DNA from: Lachnospiraceae bacterium
GTDB lineage: Bacteria > Bacillota > Clostridia > Lachnospirales > Lachnospiraceae
Assembly: GCA_024692905.1 (NCBI GenBank)
Contig: JAILLY010000051.1
Coordinates: forward strand, 1 to 50,969
Direction: 5' to 3'
DNA length: 50,969 nt
Part shown: in pieces, positions 16,601-26,106 of the stretch
Layout of the letters: every line of letters begins with the position of its first letter
Numbering within the stretch: the stretch's first letter is position 1
Made by a program: the position numbers and the translations under genes
The notes under the pieces: generated by a model
The model's database searches: none
The model's input: only the letters and a program-made list of their open reading frames with translations
What the model was told of the DNA's origin: nothing

Positions 16601-19600
16601 TGTATTGCCCTTTTCATCGACCAGATTACCCTGCAGGTTGGTCACATATGACTTAACAAATGTTGACTCTCCGCCCCTTACTCCCTTGAAGAGGTTAAAG
16701 GTAACCGAATCAATGGGTTCGAGAGTGTTCGCATCCTTCTTGGTGAGCATGAAGTATCCGCGGATCCTGTCATTGAGGATCGCATCAACTCCCGTATAAG
16801 ACTTCGTAAGATGCTCTCCGTCTATAACGAAGGTGCTCTCTTTCTCATTAAGGATATATCCTTCTCTCGTCTCGGTCTCAACCAGGGTATAGGTTCCCCA
16901 TGTGAGTCCTTCGTATGAAGCCTTACCGTCCTTACCGGTAATGAGCGTGGCCGCTACCGACTGGGTAGGCTTCTTGTAATCCTTATATACCTTGAACGTT
17001 ACGCCCTCAAGTGCGATCGTCTGGTCCACACTGTCAAGCTTCTCGATCTCAACCTTACCGGGTATCCTCTTGTTTCCGGCGATGAGCGTTCTTACGGTAT
17101 TAACGTTTGATGAATTGATCTCGAACTCATACTTATAGTCGGGATCGAAGGTATATCCCTTAGGTGCATACCTTTCGATAAAGTAATATGATCCCCACTC
17201 AAGTTCGTCGACGTAGATCCTACCGTTCGCATCTGTCTCGAATTTGCCGATACTCTGCTCGCCGTCTTCCTTAACCCTGAACAGCTCAAATCCTGCTCCG
17301 GGAAGTACATCCACGGTGGCACCGGCCTCGTCATAATACTTGATGAGTTCGATCGCACCGGGCTTCTCGGTGTTGATGACCGTGTTGTTCTCATCAAGAT
17401 AGCCTGAAGGAGCACCGTCGTCATCAAGACCTACCGTATTACCGCAGTCCGCATCCGTGATCGTGAACCACAGCTGGCCGGGTATCAGGTTATATGCATC
17501 ATCCGGTGTCTCGATCTCAACAAAGAAGTACTTGCCTATACCGAGCTTGGTATAGCTGACAACACCGTCCTTGCCCGATGTAACATCGGAAATCTTGGAT
17601 GAAGTACCGTTGCCGTTATACTTCCACAGCTCGAACTTACATCCTTCAAGCGGATGATCTGCATCGGTATCTACCTTTACAAAGCTTACATCCGCGTAAG
17701 TGGTCGAATTGATCCACTTAAGTGAAACCTGAGGATCGTCGTCGGGATCCTGGTTATAAACAATACTGAAATTAATGTGTTCGTCGTTGAGCTGGAACCC
17801 TTCTGGAGCCTTGGTCTCAACAAAGTAGTACGAACCGTAAGGAAGCTGCTTGACAACTATGAGTCCGCCCTTAGGTGTCGTGAGCGAAACTTCCGCTGCT
17901 TCCTTGGAGTAGGTATATACACCGTTCTTACCGGTAACGTATACCTGCTCACCCTTATCGGTGAAGAGTTCAAATACCGCACCTTCAAGAGTCACCTCGG
18001 GGTTGGAATCATCAACCTTGAGCAGTTCAACATTACCGTAGATCTCATCATTGATGACCTCAACGCTGAGCGGTACAGCAACGCTGCCTTCAACGTTCTT
18101 CGAGTCAATGGTTATCGTATCGCTCCTGGTAACGGCGGGCAGTGCATAACCTTCGGGTGCCTTGACCTCGTCAAATACATACGTACCCCAGTCAAGATCC
18201 GTTATGGTTATCATACCATCGGAATCTGTATAGAACAGACCGTCTTCTTCGGAGCTTAATATCTGCTCTTCATTGCTTCCGTCTATCTTAATAAACTTAA
18301 ATGCAGCACCTTCAAGCCTGCCGGTCTTCTTACCGTTTACGGCATAAGACTTGATAAGTTCAACAGAACCCTTGAAAGGTGTATTGGGATGTGAAAGCCT
18401 TAAGCCTTCGGTGAACGAAAGATGCGTTGCATCGATCGTAAACCTTATAGGCGTGGAATCAAGCTTGTAACCCGTAGGAGGAACGATCTCCTTGAAGTAG
18501 TAGCTGCCCCACTTTAAGCCGTCAACCGTGATCAATCCGTTTTCATCGGTGCTGTAGGTATCAACAAACTTCCAATCCTTTAAGCCTAATGCATATGTAA
18601 CCTCTTTGTAGAGCTCAAACTTAGCTCCGCCGAGGCTCTTCTGAGTACCGTCTTCCTCTACTGTGTACTTATACAGTTCTGCCTTGCCGGGCTTCGGAGT
18701 ATTGATCGCGTATCCGCTCTCACCTGCATTAAGAACCTTGCCGTTGCTTGAAGCATCGACAGTAAATGCATACTTCGTATCATTCTTTATATAACCGGTA
18801 GCAGCTTCTACCTCGATGAAGTAGTAATCACCGACCTTAAGATCCATGTTGGTCTGGATGAGACCGCTCTTATCGGTAACCATCTTCGCATAGCCGCTTA
18901 CGGTCGTATCGTCGGATGAATAGCAGAGCTTAAATACCGCGCCCTCAACCGGCTTATCAGTATCGGCATCCTTCTTGATGAGCTTAGCCCCTGCCCTGAT
19001 GGGCGTGTTCTCAACAAGGAGCTCCTTACCCTCAAGGTTTACGGTCACTTCTTCGGAGACATTCTTTGCATTGATCTCGAAGCTGTACTTCGTCTCACTG
19101 TCAAGGACATATCCCTCGGGAGCCTTGACTTCCTTAAAGTAGTACTGACCCCACTCAAGGCCTCCAACGGTAACGTAACCGTTTACGGATTCAAGGTTCT
19201 TCCTGATGGAATCGTTTCCGCCCTTCTTATACAGTTCAAATACTGCGCCGTCAAGCGGGGTATCGGTTCCGACGATAACCTTCCTTAACCTTACTTTACC
19301 CTTCTTGGGTGTATTCTCTACGACAGACATGCCGTCCTTGATCTTGGCGTTATCAAGTCCTACTGTCTTGCCGTCATCCTCGGTAGTGATCCTGAATGTA
19401 TAATTGGTCTCATCAAGTTCATAACCTTCGGGCGCTATACGCTCGATGAAGTAGTACTCACCAACACCGAGACCCTTGACGGACACCTTACCCTTCTTGT
19501 CGGCGGTAACCATGCCGAAGGAAGTCTCATCTTCCCCTTCAACCTGGAAGAGTTCAAATACCGCACCCGAAAGTACGTTACCCTTGTCATCTTCCTTAAT

Positions 19601-22600
19601 GAATTCAACATTGGCCTGAACAAGAGTATTCGGGAACCTGTACTCGATATCATCATTGTTCTCCTTGATCATGAACTGATAAGGAGTTTCTCTCTTCTTG
19701 AAGCCCTTAGGTGCCTCTTCCTCGGTTATCTGGTATGTACCGTAAGGAAGTCCCGTGATACGGAGCGTTGCACCATTGGTATCAAGTATCTTCTTGGAAG
19801 AACCAAGTCCTGCCTCTCCGGCATAGGTGTATACACCTGCGGCGCCGGTGATCTTTAAGTTCTTCTTTTCGTTATTGACCAGCCTTACTATGCTGAACTT
19901 AGCGCCGGCAAGCTCATTGTCGCTGCCGTCAACCTTGATTATCTTGATCGAACCGTAGATCTTCCTGTTGACCTTCTCAACAGTCTGGAACTTAACGGTT
20001 GATACGGTGGTATCCTCATTTATCGTACGGTATTCGGTATACGCATCGTCGCCCTCGGGAGTGATGAAACCTTCGGGTGCTTCTATCTCGGCGAAGCGGT
20101 ATACACCGTAAGGAAGATCCTCTACGAATATCTCGCCATCCTTGTTGGTCTCATAAACCTTGTTCTCGTCGGGATAAGGCTTGCCGTCCTTCTCGAGTAT
20201 GAACTTCGCGCCTGCGAGCTTATTGCCGTCCTCATCCTTCTTGATGAGCTTGAGGGCACCCTTTTCTTCATCATTTATTGCAGCATCATCATAGGTAAGA
20301 TTTGCTTCACGCTCAGTTGCGGTGATGCTGAAGTAGTGCCTCGTAGTATTATCAAGCACATAACCCTTAGGTGCCTTGGTCTCGATAAAGTAGTAATTAC
20401 CCCATGCAAGGTTATCTACCCTGATCTCACCCTTGGCATCGGTTACATATGTGCCCTTGTAGTGATAATCCGCTCCGAACAGATCCGTGATATTCTGGAG
20501 AAGTCCGTCGGGATTGGTTGAATACAGTTCAAACTCAGCTCCCTCAAGCTTCTTTGTCTTCTTGGAATTATACTTTTCAAGAACAACCTTGCCCGGAAGC
20601 CTGTCGTTTTCCTTGGTAAGCTTGATGGTCTTATCCTGCTCGCTTATGGTGAAGGCGATGGGTGATCCATCAAGTACATATCCGTCTATAGTCTCGACTT
20701 CCTTAAAGAAGTAATCACCGAACTCAAGAGGACCTACCGCCGCACTTGAGATGATACCTTCAACGGTCTCATAGGAACCTACCAATGAAGCATCCTTGGA
20801 GCCCGGGGTTCCCTTGTAGAGTTCGAACTTAACTCCGTCTAACTTGAAGTTCTTATCGTACTTGTCTACCTTGAGCAGCTGAACATAACCCGTGATAGGC
20901 GTATTCTTAAGTTCAAGGCGTCCGGCTCCGGTAAAGTCGAGGTTCTTTGCGTCTATGGTGAACTTGATCTTGGTCGTGTTCGGATTGAATCCGGTAGGAG
21001 CCTTGGTCTCAATAAAGTAGTAGCTGCCCCATTCAAGATCACTGACACTGATGATGCCCTGCGCATCGGTTACAAGGGTATTGCCGACCTTGACATCCTT
21101 GCTTCCGTTTTGCTTATGCAGTTCAAACTCAGCATCCCTTAAGCCTTTCTTGTCGGTGCCGATCAGGACGTACTTGAACAGTTCGGCCTTACCCTTCTTT
21201 GGAACGTTCCTTACGATCGAAAGGCCGTCGATCTTCTTATTATATACATCCGGTATCGTTAATACCTTGCCGTCATCGGCATCCGTAATTTCGAATCCGT
21301 ATCTGTCCGTATTTTCCTCATAGCCTTCGATCGGTTCCTCAGTGAAGTAATAGGTTCCGGGTGCAAGGCTGTCAACACGTACATGACCGTTCTTGCCTGA
21401 GGTAGCGGTGTTTATCTGAGCCGACTTGCCGTTCTCGAACTTCCAGAGGATAAAGTTTATTCCTTCAAGAGGAAGATCCGAAGCGCCGACCTTAACAAAC
21501 TCAACGCTTGCCTTAACGGGTGTATTTATGAAGTCAATTTCAATGACTTCTTTGTTTGACTTTATCTTGAAGTATCTGAGTGTGCCGTCCTTGTTATAAC
21601 CTGCGGGAGCGGATACCTCCTCTATTCCGTAGTATCCTTCGGGCAGGTTCTTGACAGAGAGGTCACCCTTTGAATCCGTCGAAAGAACCTGAACGGATCC
21701 TGAAGCATCGTACTTATATGAACCAGCATCGCCTGAAGTCTTTAAGGAAGTCTTGGCATTGGTCGTTTCGTTTACCGAGTAGATCTTAAACGTTGCACCT
21801 GCAAGCTTCTCTTTGTTGGGTCCAACCTTGTGAAGGAGAACCTCGCCGATTATCTTCTCGTCGTACATCTCGACGAGCTGCACCTTCCTGACCGTAGTTG
21901 AATCTATAACGGCCTTGGTGCTGTTCGCGGCATCCCCCGAAGGAAGCACATATCCTGCGGGAGCCGCGATCTCCTTGAAGTAATAGGTTCCGAAAGGAAG
22001 ATCCTCAAGATATATCTCACCGTTTGAATCCGTGGTATATTCCTTGGACGAATTCGGATAACGTGAATTATTCCTGTAGAGGACAAACTTCGCCCCTGCA
22101 AGTCTCTGTGATTTGGCTGCATCATACTTGATGAGCCGGATCTTACCCCTTACCCTCTTATTATTAACAGTCACACTCTTCGTGCCGTTTGAAGAAAGGG
22201 TAACGGAACCGTCGCTTCCGAGTCCTTCGTAGCTGATGGTATATTCTGTCTCATCCTGGCCAAGCTGGTTGCCGTTTGCATCGGACTCATAAACATAATA
22301 CTTATAGCCCGGCTTCATCTTTTTGAAGGTTATCTCGGAATTACCCTTGATGGGTTCTGCATGAGCACCGAGATATTCCTTGCCGTCGATACCGTAATAG
22401 ACCTTTCCTGAGTCTGTCTTCCTGTATACGGCAACATAGAAGGTCTTATCGCTGTCGATAACGGTGCCGTCGGAATCCTTGGAAACCTTCTTAACCTTCA
22501 GCGATCCCGGATAATATGCGTTGATGAACTCGAAGGGTTCATTCTTATTATCGAAGCAGGGATCGATATCATTATCATTTACGTATGAAACCTTATCGGT

Positions 22601-25600
22601 GATATTTACGCCGTAAGACCAGCCGTTCCTTATTGTCTGGACGAACAGCTTAAGGTATATCGGCCTCGTCGTATATGTTACGCCGGGTACCTTCTGCGAA
22701 TCGGGAGGGATGACCTCCGTGATCTTATACATATATACCTTATACTTAACAACATTTCCGGCTTCCCAGGGATCATATCCGTGGTACGGATCAGGGTTAA
22801 AGGATATCTTCCCGAAGGATACGGTAGGATTATCCTTGGTCACGGTCACATATTCCTTCTCGGGCATGGGGCCGTCCATCATGATGCCGTTGCCGGCATT
22901 TGCGGCTCCGCCGTCAAACTTCTCGATCTTAAAGGTAAAGGAAGCGCCGTCGGGCCACTCCTCGCCGGCCTTGGTCACGCCTGTATACCTGAGCCTCTTC
23001 GTCCAGTCCTTACCATCGTTCGTATAGAAGAACTTGGTAACGGGGAACTCATAAGAAACGCCCGTAGGTATGCAGTTATTGAACTTAACCACACTGTAAT
23101 CGTTGCCGCTTGAACACTTGGCTCCGTCCTTGTATATCTTGTTGACCTTGACGGAGAGCTTATTCGTATTCTTATCGTAGCTTATTTTATGCTCGATAAA
23201 GTAGACCGTATTGTCATAAATATAGGTCCCGCCGGTATCACGCTCGGCGACCTTGTATTTATAGGTATTGCCGGCATCGTTCATATTATAGTAAAGGGTA
23301 TCGAACTTAACTTCCTTGCCGGAATTCTGCTTGGAACAGATAAGGGTTTCATTGCCCTTAGCATCAACTGAATAAAGATCGAACCAGAACTTCTCATTGG
23401 CGCTGGGATCCCTGCCGTCTATGGTCTTGGTGGCAGTGATCGTTGCAGAGCAGGGATTTGCGGGCGGCATGCCGTGGTATACGCAGTGCCACTCGGTACC
23501 GCCGATCTTGGTTATCTTCTTTGCAACTACCCAGCCTGCGGATACGGAATCATTTGAGAATGTAGCCTTGGGCACGACGAATACACCGGCACAGGATGTC
23601 TCGGTTGATGCAGTAGTTGCATTCGGGCAGTTGAATATAACGGTCTGACATACGAGATCCTCGTTGACATTTCCGTTTGTGGTCCACGACTTATTGCCGA
23701 TGGTTATATCATACTGTTTGAACTTAACATTAGTATCCGGGATATTGAATATTATGTTCTGACCCTCGGAAAGTATGAGCTTAAGGTGTTTCGCACTTGC
23801 GTATTCACCCGGCTTGAATTCGATATAGTAGGTACCTGCTCCCGAACCCTTGGATTTAAGATCGATGACATCCCTTGCATTCTGGTGGTCAACGATCTGG
23901 GAGAATCCATATGAAGAAACCTTGGCAAGTGCCTCTGACTTGGTATTCACCGAAGAAATAAGATCGGATACCGTACTCTTGATCTGGGCTTCGCTGTATG
24001 TCGTGGTATCGATCACTACTCCGGAACGGGGCCGCTGCATATCGGAACTCATATTATTGAAAGCGGTATTAGTGGTATATATCACAAAATCGGATGAATT
24101 GCCGTTATTATCAATAAGAAGGCGTCCGCCGCCCTTCGGATCGTAAGTTCCTATGAGACATACGCCGGCATTACCCGCATCGTTCTTGGGGCCTGCGAGA
24201 GGACCGTCACCTGTCAGGTTGCCGATAGCAACGGTAGATTCAAGGTGTCCGCCAAAGTGAACGTCGTTGGCAACGATACCGTAAATGCTCGCATCGCCGA
24301 GAACGCTCTTGAAAGTCTCGGCATTGCCGGGAGCCATCTTGCCCTGATTTGTCAATACCGCAGTAATAGAGAAATCAGAAAGGGTAAACTCGGTACTGCC
24401 TTCCTCAACCGATGTATTGTTGTCAACAACCTCTACCTTGATATCATAAGCATTGATATCGGTAGCCTGGGCCGTTGTATCAACGGATTCCTTAACCTCA
24501 TCGGTAAGGGGAAGATGTACGGTCTTAACCTCGGCATCATCCTTGGCATCAAGGGTATCCGAAAGCTGATCCTTCTTAAAGTTGATGCTTATCTTGACAG
24601 AACCTTCTTCGGGCTGAAGCTCTACCCTGTCCCCGTCCTCATCAACTACATAGAATGCTATATCATACAGAAGTACATCGGATCCGGAAATGGAAGCTTC
24701 GTCACCGCCAAGGATCCTGTCTGCATTGTTATCGAGTGCTTCGATATATGCATCGTAATTATATCCGGGAGTTTCGGATGTAACCTTCCTTACGATGAAC
24801 TCTGCATCGTCGGGGATCGCATCCGCATACTGGAGAGTCGCAACTACCGAAACATCGGAATCCTCATAGGTGTATTCACGTTTGGTCGCTTCCTCTTCCT
24901 TTTCGTCTTCCTCGTCCTCGTGAATGACTTTTACGGATTCACCGCGCTGGGTAACCTTGGCGCTGATCGTTCCGTTTGCAACAGAATCAATGACATAATC
25001 AGCTGCTATGTCGTCAGATCCTTCGCCTTCAACATATATTGTAAATGCCTTGCCGTTAAGATTTGAGAGATTGATCTTGTTCTTTGCATTTGAAAGACCT
25101 GATATAACGCCTTCCGGTACGGGTTCGCCGTCATACCTGACATCTGCCTTGGTCTTTATGTATAAGCCGTAGGTCGCATCCGAAGACATGGATGAGCCGT
25201 CTAAGGTTATTGTGATACCTTCGTATCCCGAACCCTTGATCTCGAATCCGCTGTCGGTAATGCGCAGCTTCTTTTCAACATCCTTGTCATCGGCGGAAAT
25301 AAGGGCTATCTGGGGATTGCCGTCCCTGCGGATACTGTATTCGGCCCTTAAGCCGTCGGAAAAGTCAACAGCCTTCACCGTGAACTTCTTATTGGCAAGT
25401 CCGGTGATATAATAAACGTCACTGTCACCCTTGTAGAGCCTGCCGTTTAAGATGCCGTCATATTCAGCGGAGTCCGCGCCCGTAATGTCGAGCTTAAACG
25501 AATCGCCTGCCGTCATCCTGTCGGTGTTTAAGTACAGGGTAATATCGGAAACGCCGTCTGCCGTGATCATACCGTTATCGGCATTTACGTTTCCGGCCTC

Positions 25601-25894
25601 GACCTCGAGTTCTTCTTCACCGGTATCAATGTCGATGTTGATCTCGGGAATATCGTCCTCCGAACCAATCTCTGTCTCGGAAGCGCCTTCCTCTTCGATC
25701 ACTGCCTCCTGATCCGAACCTTCAACGGCGATATCCACATCGGCATCGTCACTCTCCATGGTTATGACCGGTTCTTCGGATTCAACGATACCGTCGTTGT
25801 TCACCGAAGCCATAACACTGAAGGTGTTCTCAAGAAGCATGGCTGTCAGCGCAACCATTGCAACTAATGATTTCAATGTCTTTCTTCTGCTCAT
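10643..25894 (-). CDS. Giant sortase-anchored surface protein with SpaA and Cna_B repeats
   Basis: A 5083-residue adhesin or stalk protein. Order: signal peptide (MSRRKTLKSLVAMVAL to about MAS), acidic N-terminus, a choice-of-anchor-A-like domain (about 530-800, starting GDASIYGIVANDVHFGG), a domain opening ATKTIDGRDPSANEKF, an FctA/Spy0128-like pilin linker domain (about 945-1110), then about 28 SpaA/prealbumin-like repeats of 85-110 residues (about 1130-4260), four larger Cna_B domains (to about 4690), three more SpaA-like repeats and the C-terminus. Repeats open with a lysine strand such as IKLIKYD-type and close with YYFKE-xxAPEGY, giving the Lys and Glu expected for self-formed isopeptide bonds. 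The end has three GVLG segments, PATGD, a hydrophobic helix and RKKKVVKE, a sorting signal. The ATG at 25894 follows AAGGAGAGAG; twelve earlier codons are unsupported. No frameshift is visible. Ligand unknown. Confidence 0.93.
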   Translation of the reverse strand: MSRRKTLKSLVAMVALTAMLLENTFSVMASVNNDGIVESEEPVITMESDDADVDIAVEGSDQEAVIEEEGASETEIGSEDDIPEINIDIDTGEEELEVEAGNVNADNGMITADGVSDITLYLNTDRMTAGDSFKLDITGADSAEYDGILNGRLYKGDSDVYYITGLANKKFTVKAVDFSDGLRAEYSIRRDGNPQIALISADDKDVEKKLRITDSGFEIKGSGYEGITITLDGSSMSSDATYGLYIKTKADVRYDGEPVPEGVISGLSNAKNKINLSNLNGKAFTIYVEGEGSDDIAADYVIDSVANGTISAKVTQRGESVKVIHEDEEDEKEEEATKREYTYEDSDVSVVATLQYADAIPDDAEFIVRKVTSETPGYNYDAYIEALDNNADRILGGDEASISGSDVLLYDIAFYVVDEDGDRVELQPEEGSVKISINFKKDQLSDTLDAKDDAEVKTVHLPLTDEVKESVDTTAQATDINAYDIKVEVVDNNTSVEEGSTEFTLSDFSITAVLTNQGKMAPGNAETFKSVLGDASIYGIVANDVHFGGHLESTVAIGNLTGDGPLAGPKNDAGNAGVCLIGTYDPKGGGRLLIDNNGNSSDFVIYTTNTAFNNMSSDMQRPRSGVVIDTTTYSEAQIKSTVSDLISSVNTKSEALAKVSSYGFSQIVDHQNARDVIDLKSKGSGAGTYYIEFKPGEYASAKHLKLILSEGQNIIFNIPDTNVKFKQYDITIGNKSWTTNGNVNEDLVCQTVIFNCPNATTASTETSCAGVFVVPKATFSNDSVSAGWVVAKKITKIGGTEWHCVYHGMPPANPCSATITATKTIDGRDPSANEKFWFDLYSVDAKGNETLICSKQNSGKEVKFDTLYYNMNDAGNTYKYKVAERDTGGTYIYDNTVYFIEHKISYDKNTNKLSVKVNKIYKDGAKCSSGNDYSVVKFNNCIPTGVSYEFPVTKFFYTNDGKDWTKRLRYTGVTKAGEEWPDGASFTFKIEKFDGGAANAGNGIMMDGPMPEKEYVTVTKDNPTVSFGKISFNPDPYHGYDPWEAGNVVKYKVYMYKITEVIPPDSQKVPGVTYTTRPIYLKLFVQTIRNGWSYGVNITDKVSYVNDNDIDPCFDNKNEPFEFINAYYPGSLKVKKVSKDSDGTVIDSDKTFYVAVYRKTDSGKVYYGIDGKEYLGAHAEPIKGNSEITFKKMKPGYKYYVYESDANGNQLGQDETEYTISYEGLGSDGSVTLSSNGTKSVTVNNKRVRGKIRLIKYDAAKSQRLAGAKFVLYRNNSRYPNSSKEYTTDSNGEIYLEDLPFGTYYFKEIAAPAGYVLPSGDAANSTKAVIDSTTVRKVQLVEMYDEKIIGEVLLHKVGPNKEKLAGATFKIYSVNETTNAKTSLKTSGDAGSYKYDASGSVQVLSTDSKGDLSVKNLPEGYYGIEEVSAPAGYNKDGTLRYFKIKSNKEVIEIDFINTPVKASVEFVKVGASDLPLEGINFILWKFENGKSAQINTATSGKNGHVRVDSLAPGTYYFTEEPIEGYEENTDRYGFEITDADDGKVLTIPDVYNKKIDGLSIVRNVPKKGKAELFKYVLIGTDKKGLRDAEFELHKQNGSKDVKVGNTLVTDAQGIISVSDLEWGSYYFIETKAPTGFNPNTTKIKFTIDAKNLDFTGAGRLELKNTPITGYVQLLKVDKYDKNFKLDGVKFELYKGTPGSKDASLVGSYETVEGIISSAAVGPLEFGDYFFKEVETIDGYVLDGSPIAFTISEQDKTIKLTKENDRLPGKVVLEKYNSKKTKKLEGAEFELYSTNPDGLLQNITDLFGADYHYKGTYVTDAKGEIRVDNLAWGNYYFIETKAPKGYVLDNTTRHYFSITATEREANLTYDDAAINDEEKGALKLIKKDEDGNKLAGAKFILEKDGKPYPDENKVYETNKDGEIFVEDLPYGVYRFAEIEAPEGFITPEGDDAYTEYRTINEDTTVSTVKFQTVEKVNRKIYGSIKIIKVDGSDNELAGAKFSIVRLVNNEKKNLKITGAAGVYTYAGEAGLGSSKKILDTNGATLRITGLPYGTYQITEEEAPKGFKKRETPYQFMIKENNDDIEYRFPNTLVQANVEFIKEDDKGNVLSGAVFELFQVEGEDETSFGMVTADKKGKVSVKGLGVGEYYFIERIAPEGYELDETNYTFRITTEDDGKTVGLDNAKIKDGMSVVENTPKKGKVRLRKVIVGTDTPLDGAVFELYKKGGNDSIRKNLESVNGYVTVGGLEWGQYYFKEVKAPEGYVLDSETKYSFEINAKNVSEEVTVNLEGKELLVENTPIRAGAKLIKKDADTDKPVEGAVFKLCYSSDDTTVSGYAKMVTDKSGLIQTNMDLKVGDYYFIEVEAATGYIKNDTKYAFTVDASSNGKVLNAGESGYAINTPKPGKAELYKYTVEEDGTQKSLGGAKFELYKEVTYALGLKDWKFVDTYSTDENGLITVDGLKWGSYYFKEIVPPTGYKLDSTPIRFTIDATHLSFTEGLRLSHPNTPFKGSVELIKSYAVNGKKTGRLEGAAFKFIKIDGSNEEQILSSEEDGLFYTDSDGMITITDLDWGTYVFDEVKAPEGYALPAVTRSDTITIDSKNVEGSVAVPLSVEVINDEIYGNVELLKVDDSNPEVTLEGAVFELFTDKGEQVYVTGKNGVYTYSKEAAEVSLTTPKGGLIVVKQLPYGSYYFVETKAPEGFQLNDEHINFSIVYNQDPDDDPQVSLKWINSTTYADVSFVKVDTDADHPLEGCKFELWKYNGNGTSSKISDVTSGKDGVVSYTKLGIGKYFFVEIETPDDAYNLIPGQLWFTITDADCGNTVGLDDDGAPSGYLDENNTVINTEKPGAIELIKYYDEAGATVDVLPGAGFELFRVKEDGEQSIGKFETDANGRIYVDELEWGSYYFIERYAPKGYTFDPDYKYEFEINSSNVNTVRTLIAGNKRIPGKVEIEKLDSVDQTIALEGVTFKVYKDYKKPTQSVAATLITGKDGKASYEGLTWGTYTLVETETREGYILNEKESTFVIDGEHLTKSYTGVDAILNDRIRGYFMLTKKDANTLEPIDSVTFNLFKGVRGGESTFVKSYVTNLQGNLVDEKGNTMIGPLDYGSYYLEEVTPLGYVTNTDDLKFVIDTKDKVVRMTGEYSVLNTPKKGTVILKKVDDKGNALEGAEFTLYYTTSRNMVDTIMSVTKGEFVYDTYKTDENGVIKVTGLDWDHYFFKETKAAKGHSIPNPDAKYEFDINENFTDAVVELAPIENPRKPGSLELIKLDSENTDKTLEGAEFKLFKVAKPNDIDVSGLYGAEGGVFTTPSTGIINIPDVEWGTYYFKEVKAPELYEAVTEADNVISDYLTVDASNEDPKTGIMVTQRTKMYNDKGKGYVSLIKEFKGKQPESLAGIEFELVNDSKDETVGSFKTDGYGRINADVIGPLEYGRYHFRELSVPVGASYAVSDFKLSFEITESNSPDKPLEFTFTNCEITASAKFIKVDPFTNDRIKDIAFDLYDEDKGFVAKIWSNSNGVVMAEHLPMGKYYFQEDKESAAKAGYVASDDKYTFTITEADGVEPGTDEKFVKVYKNYDTEMEAVEVPNTRAKGSIVLRKIAKFQNGDEKQISVKDAKFELYKDGKLFLDSDKLASYVVGDEIIVKDLEWGKYYFVETEAPKGYVTPEGPAAMTNAVIINEDTVSGSVDTPLICQITDDSIRVYISKRTILGTDELQGAGMALYEADARGKKTGSPLLEWVSSSTPKLIEVGGEVKDGVVAGKSYVISETASPDGFAFSEDILFSVNKDGSVATKARVSGSGNGMTVIMDDAPLRLMISKKALGAEIELPGAWLRIMEGNTIVESWCTTGLPHLINSELAVGTTYRLEEYNPPKGYYTAKSISFKITEKGTFQVLGDAAATSEVENKESADGIASTLTMYDRPIRLYISKKMFGGENDYVQGAELALYELNEDGDKSVFSWVSPASGAVTVPYGVLTVGKTYKIVETGVPEGFVKAADVEFTVKDMSEFARTDADGLFTQEEVILDTPVNVLVSKKASTGEDELPGAKLQITDESGKEIVTFISGDKQTLLTSIPSADEVPAAEKAKFANCNVIYSVKFKTEATYILKELEAPEGYALSAPVKFTIDKDGNQSPSPVEMKDKPLEIKISKKDIGTDRYLEGAKLKLTKKDGTAVAEWESKDKPVLFSVRQISEEEAAAYAEVKPILLPAGEYILSETEAPADYKIAEPVTIVIDGADVRHDDGSIREAIMYDYKDGTTSVLGKKEWIVPRDTEGNLYPDYKYPDITIKLFRDSDTEGVMDGNPIATKVLKDGVTEFAFGNLERYRTSGGKNYEYTYQVVEEMTDAVSKKFTSRVLEMKKTQEGNTVVLMAGLINTLTQETTYINGTKSFLLKKDENGNLTNDVYDDITIYLLQNGKRVDIDEDGKEDSAVIKNGARDTDGTAVFSFKDLPKYDLTTGNEYKYTIEEANGESYDHTITYSENAVKIVNIPKADPFTLRGVKTWIDPDGSKRPEITMQLYRDGVLYKETGLNADYTFSFGPLYEYNLGWSNDAGDNKETADGHKFLYEVKEAGADGYDVVIEGSGKDMLIKEGFADVSVINTIKQEYIEKSGTKFWDDAGDPGKRPVVTVNLYAKDSTKDEEVLVDTYKIPKTGNTYSFGTKGRKQLPKYDVNGKVISYRIEEVPLKGYISTIKGDDIVNTPSKVRISKLDVTTHTELPGAVLSIVRKKDGVEVERWTSGDVPHYIEALEIGEVYTLIEVSAPLGYMIAQPVDFQVGTNGIEQKIEMFDDPIYGTVVLTKLDAENRSKLAGATFNLYSSDGKQLKVDGSTGSYTYSSTGSGTSTLEVASDGELKVENLPYGSYYFKEVSAPEGYELSSETMSFTIAENKAVVTVSFTNRKRSGSVILTKADEDDSTPLAGAVFELYSKTPRTTAQAAASTVFSDAYYRYGTYTTDSDGRIRIDDLPWDDYYFLETKAPEGYTISRDITGDPLVYTFSIDAEHSGTATVNIGLVRNKKNNGVLGERIPPSEKVSGVLGVRSQPKGGVLGTRVGPATGDASAIALWLALLLACVGTIVWLLTSRKKKVVKE

Positions 25895-25934
25895 AAATCT
25901 CTCTCCTTTGACAAAAACAGGCGTATGCATCTAA

Positions 25935-25954
25935 AAGGGTATAATCTACCCCTT
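25935..25954. promoter_or_regulatory. Inverted repeat in the leader of the surface protein gene
   Basis: AAGGGTA and TACCCCTT form a short imperfect palindrome 41 nt upstream of the giant gene's start. On the minus strand it is followed by TTTT, so it may be a weak hairpin-attenuator or an operator. I found no good -35/-10 pair between the tpiA terminator and this gene; a GATTATACC sequence inside the palindrome is the best -10 candidate. Confidence 0.35.
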
Positions 25955-26015
25955 AACAAAAAAGACTCAGATGGATCCCCAAATGGTCCAAAAAAACAGA
26001 AAAAAGTTAAAAAAT

Positions 26016-26062
26016 TATTAAAAAACAGGGAAACGGCACGGGATATTACCCATGCCGTTTCC
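26016..26062 (-). terminator. Intrinsic terminator of tpiA
   Basis: GGAAACGGCATGGG pairs with CCCGTGCCGTTTCC around TAATAT, 14 bp with one wobble, then TGTTTTTT on the minus strand. It ends the pgk-tpiA transcript and isolates the surface protein gene. Confidence 0.92.
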
Positions 26063-26106
26063 GAGTTTCTTCCTATTATAATATGTTTTATTTCACGCCT
26101 TGTAAG

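Noticed and set aside
10643-25894. CRISPR array or recent tandem DNA repeats in the giant gene
   Set aside because: Periodicity is of coding domains of 85-110 residues with divergent DNA; no constant direct repeat with spacers exists.
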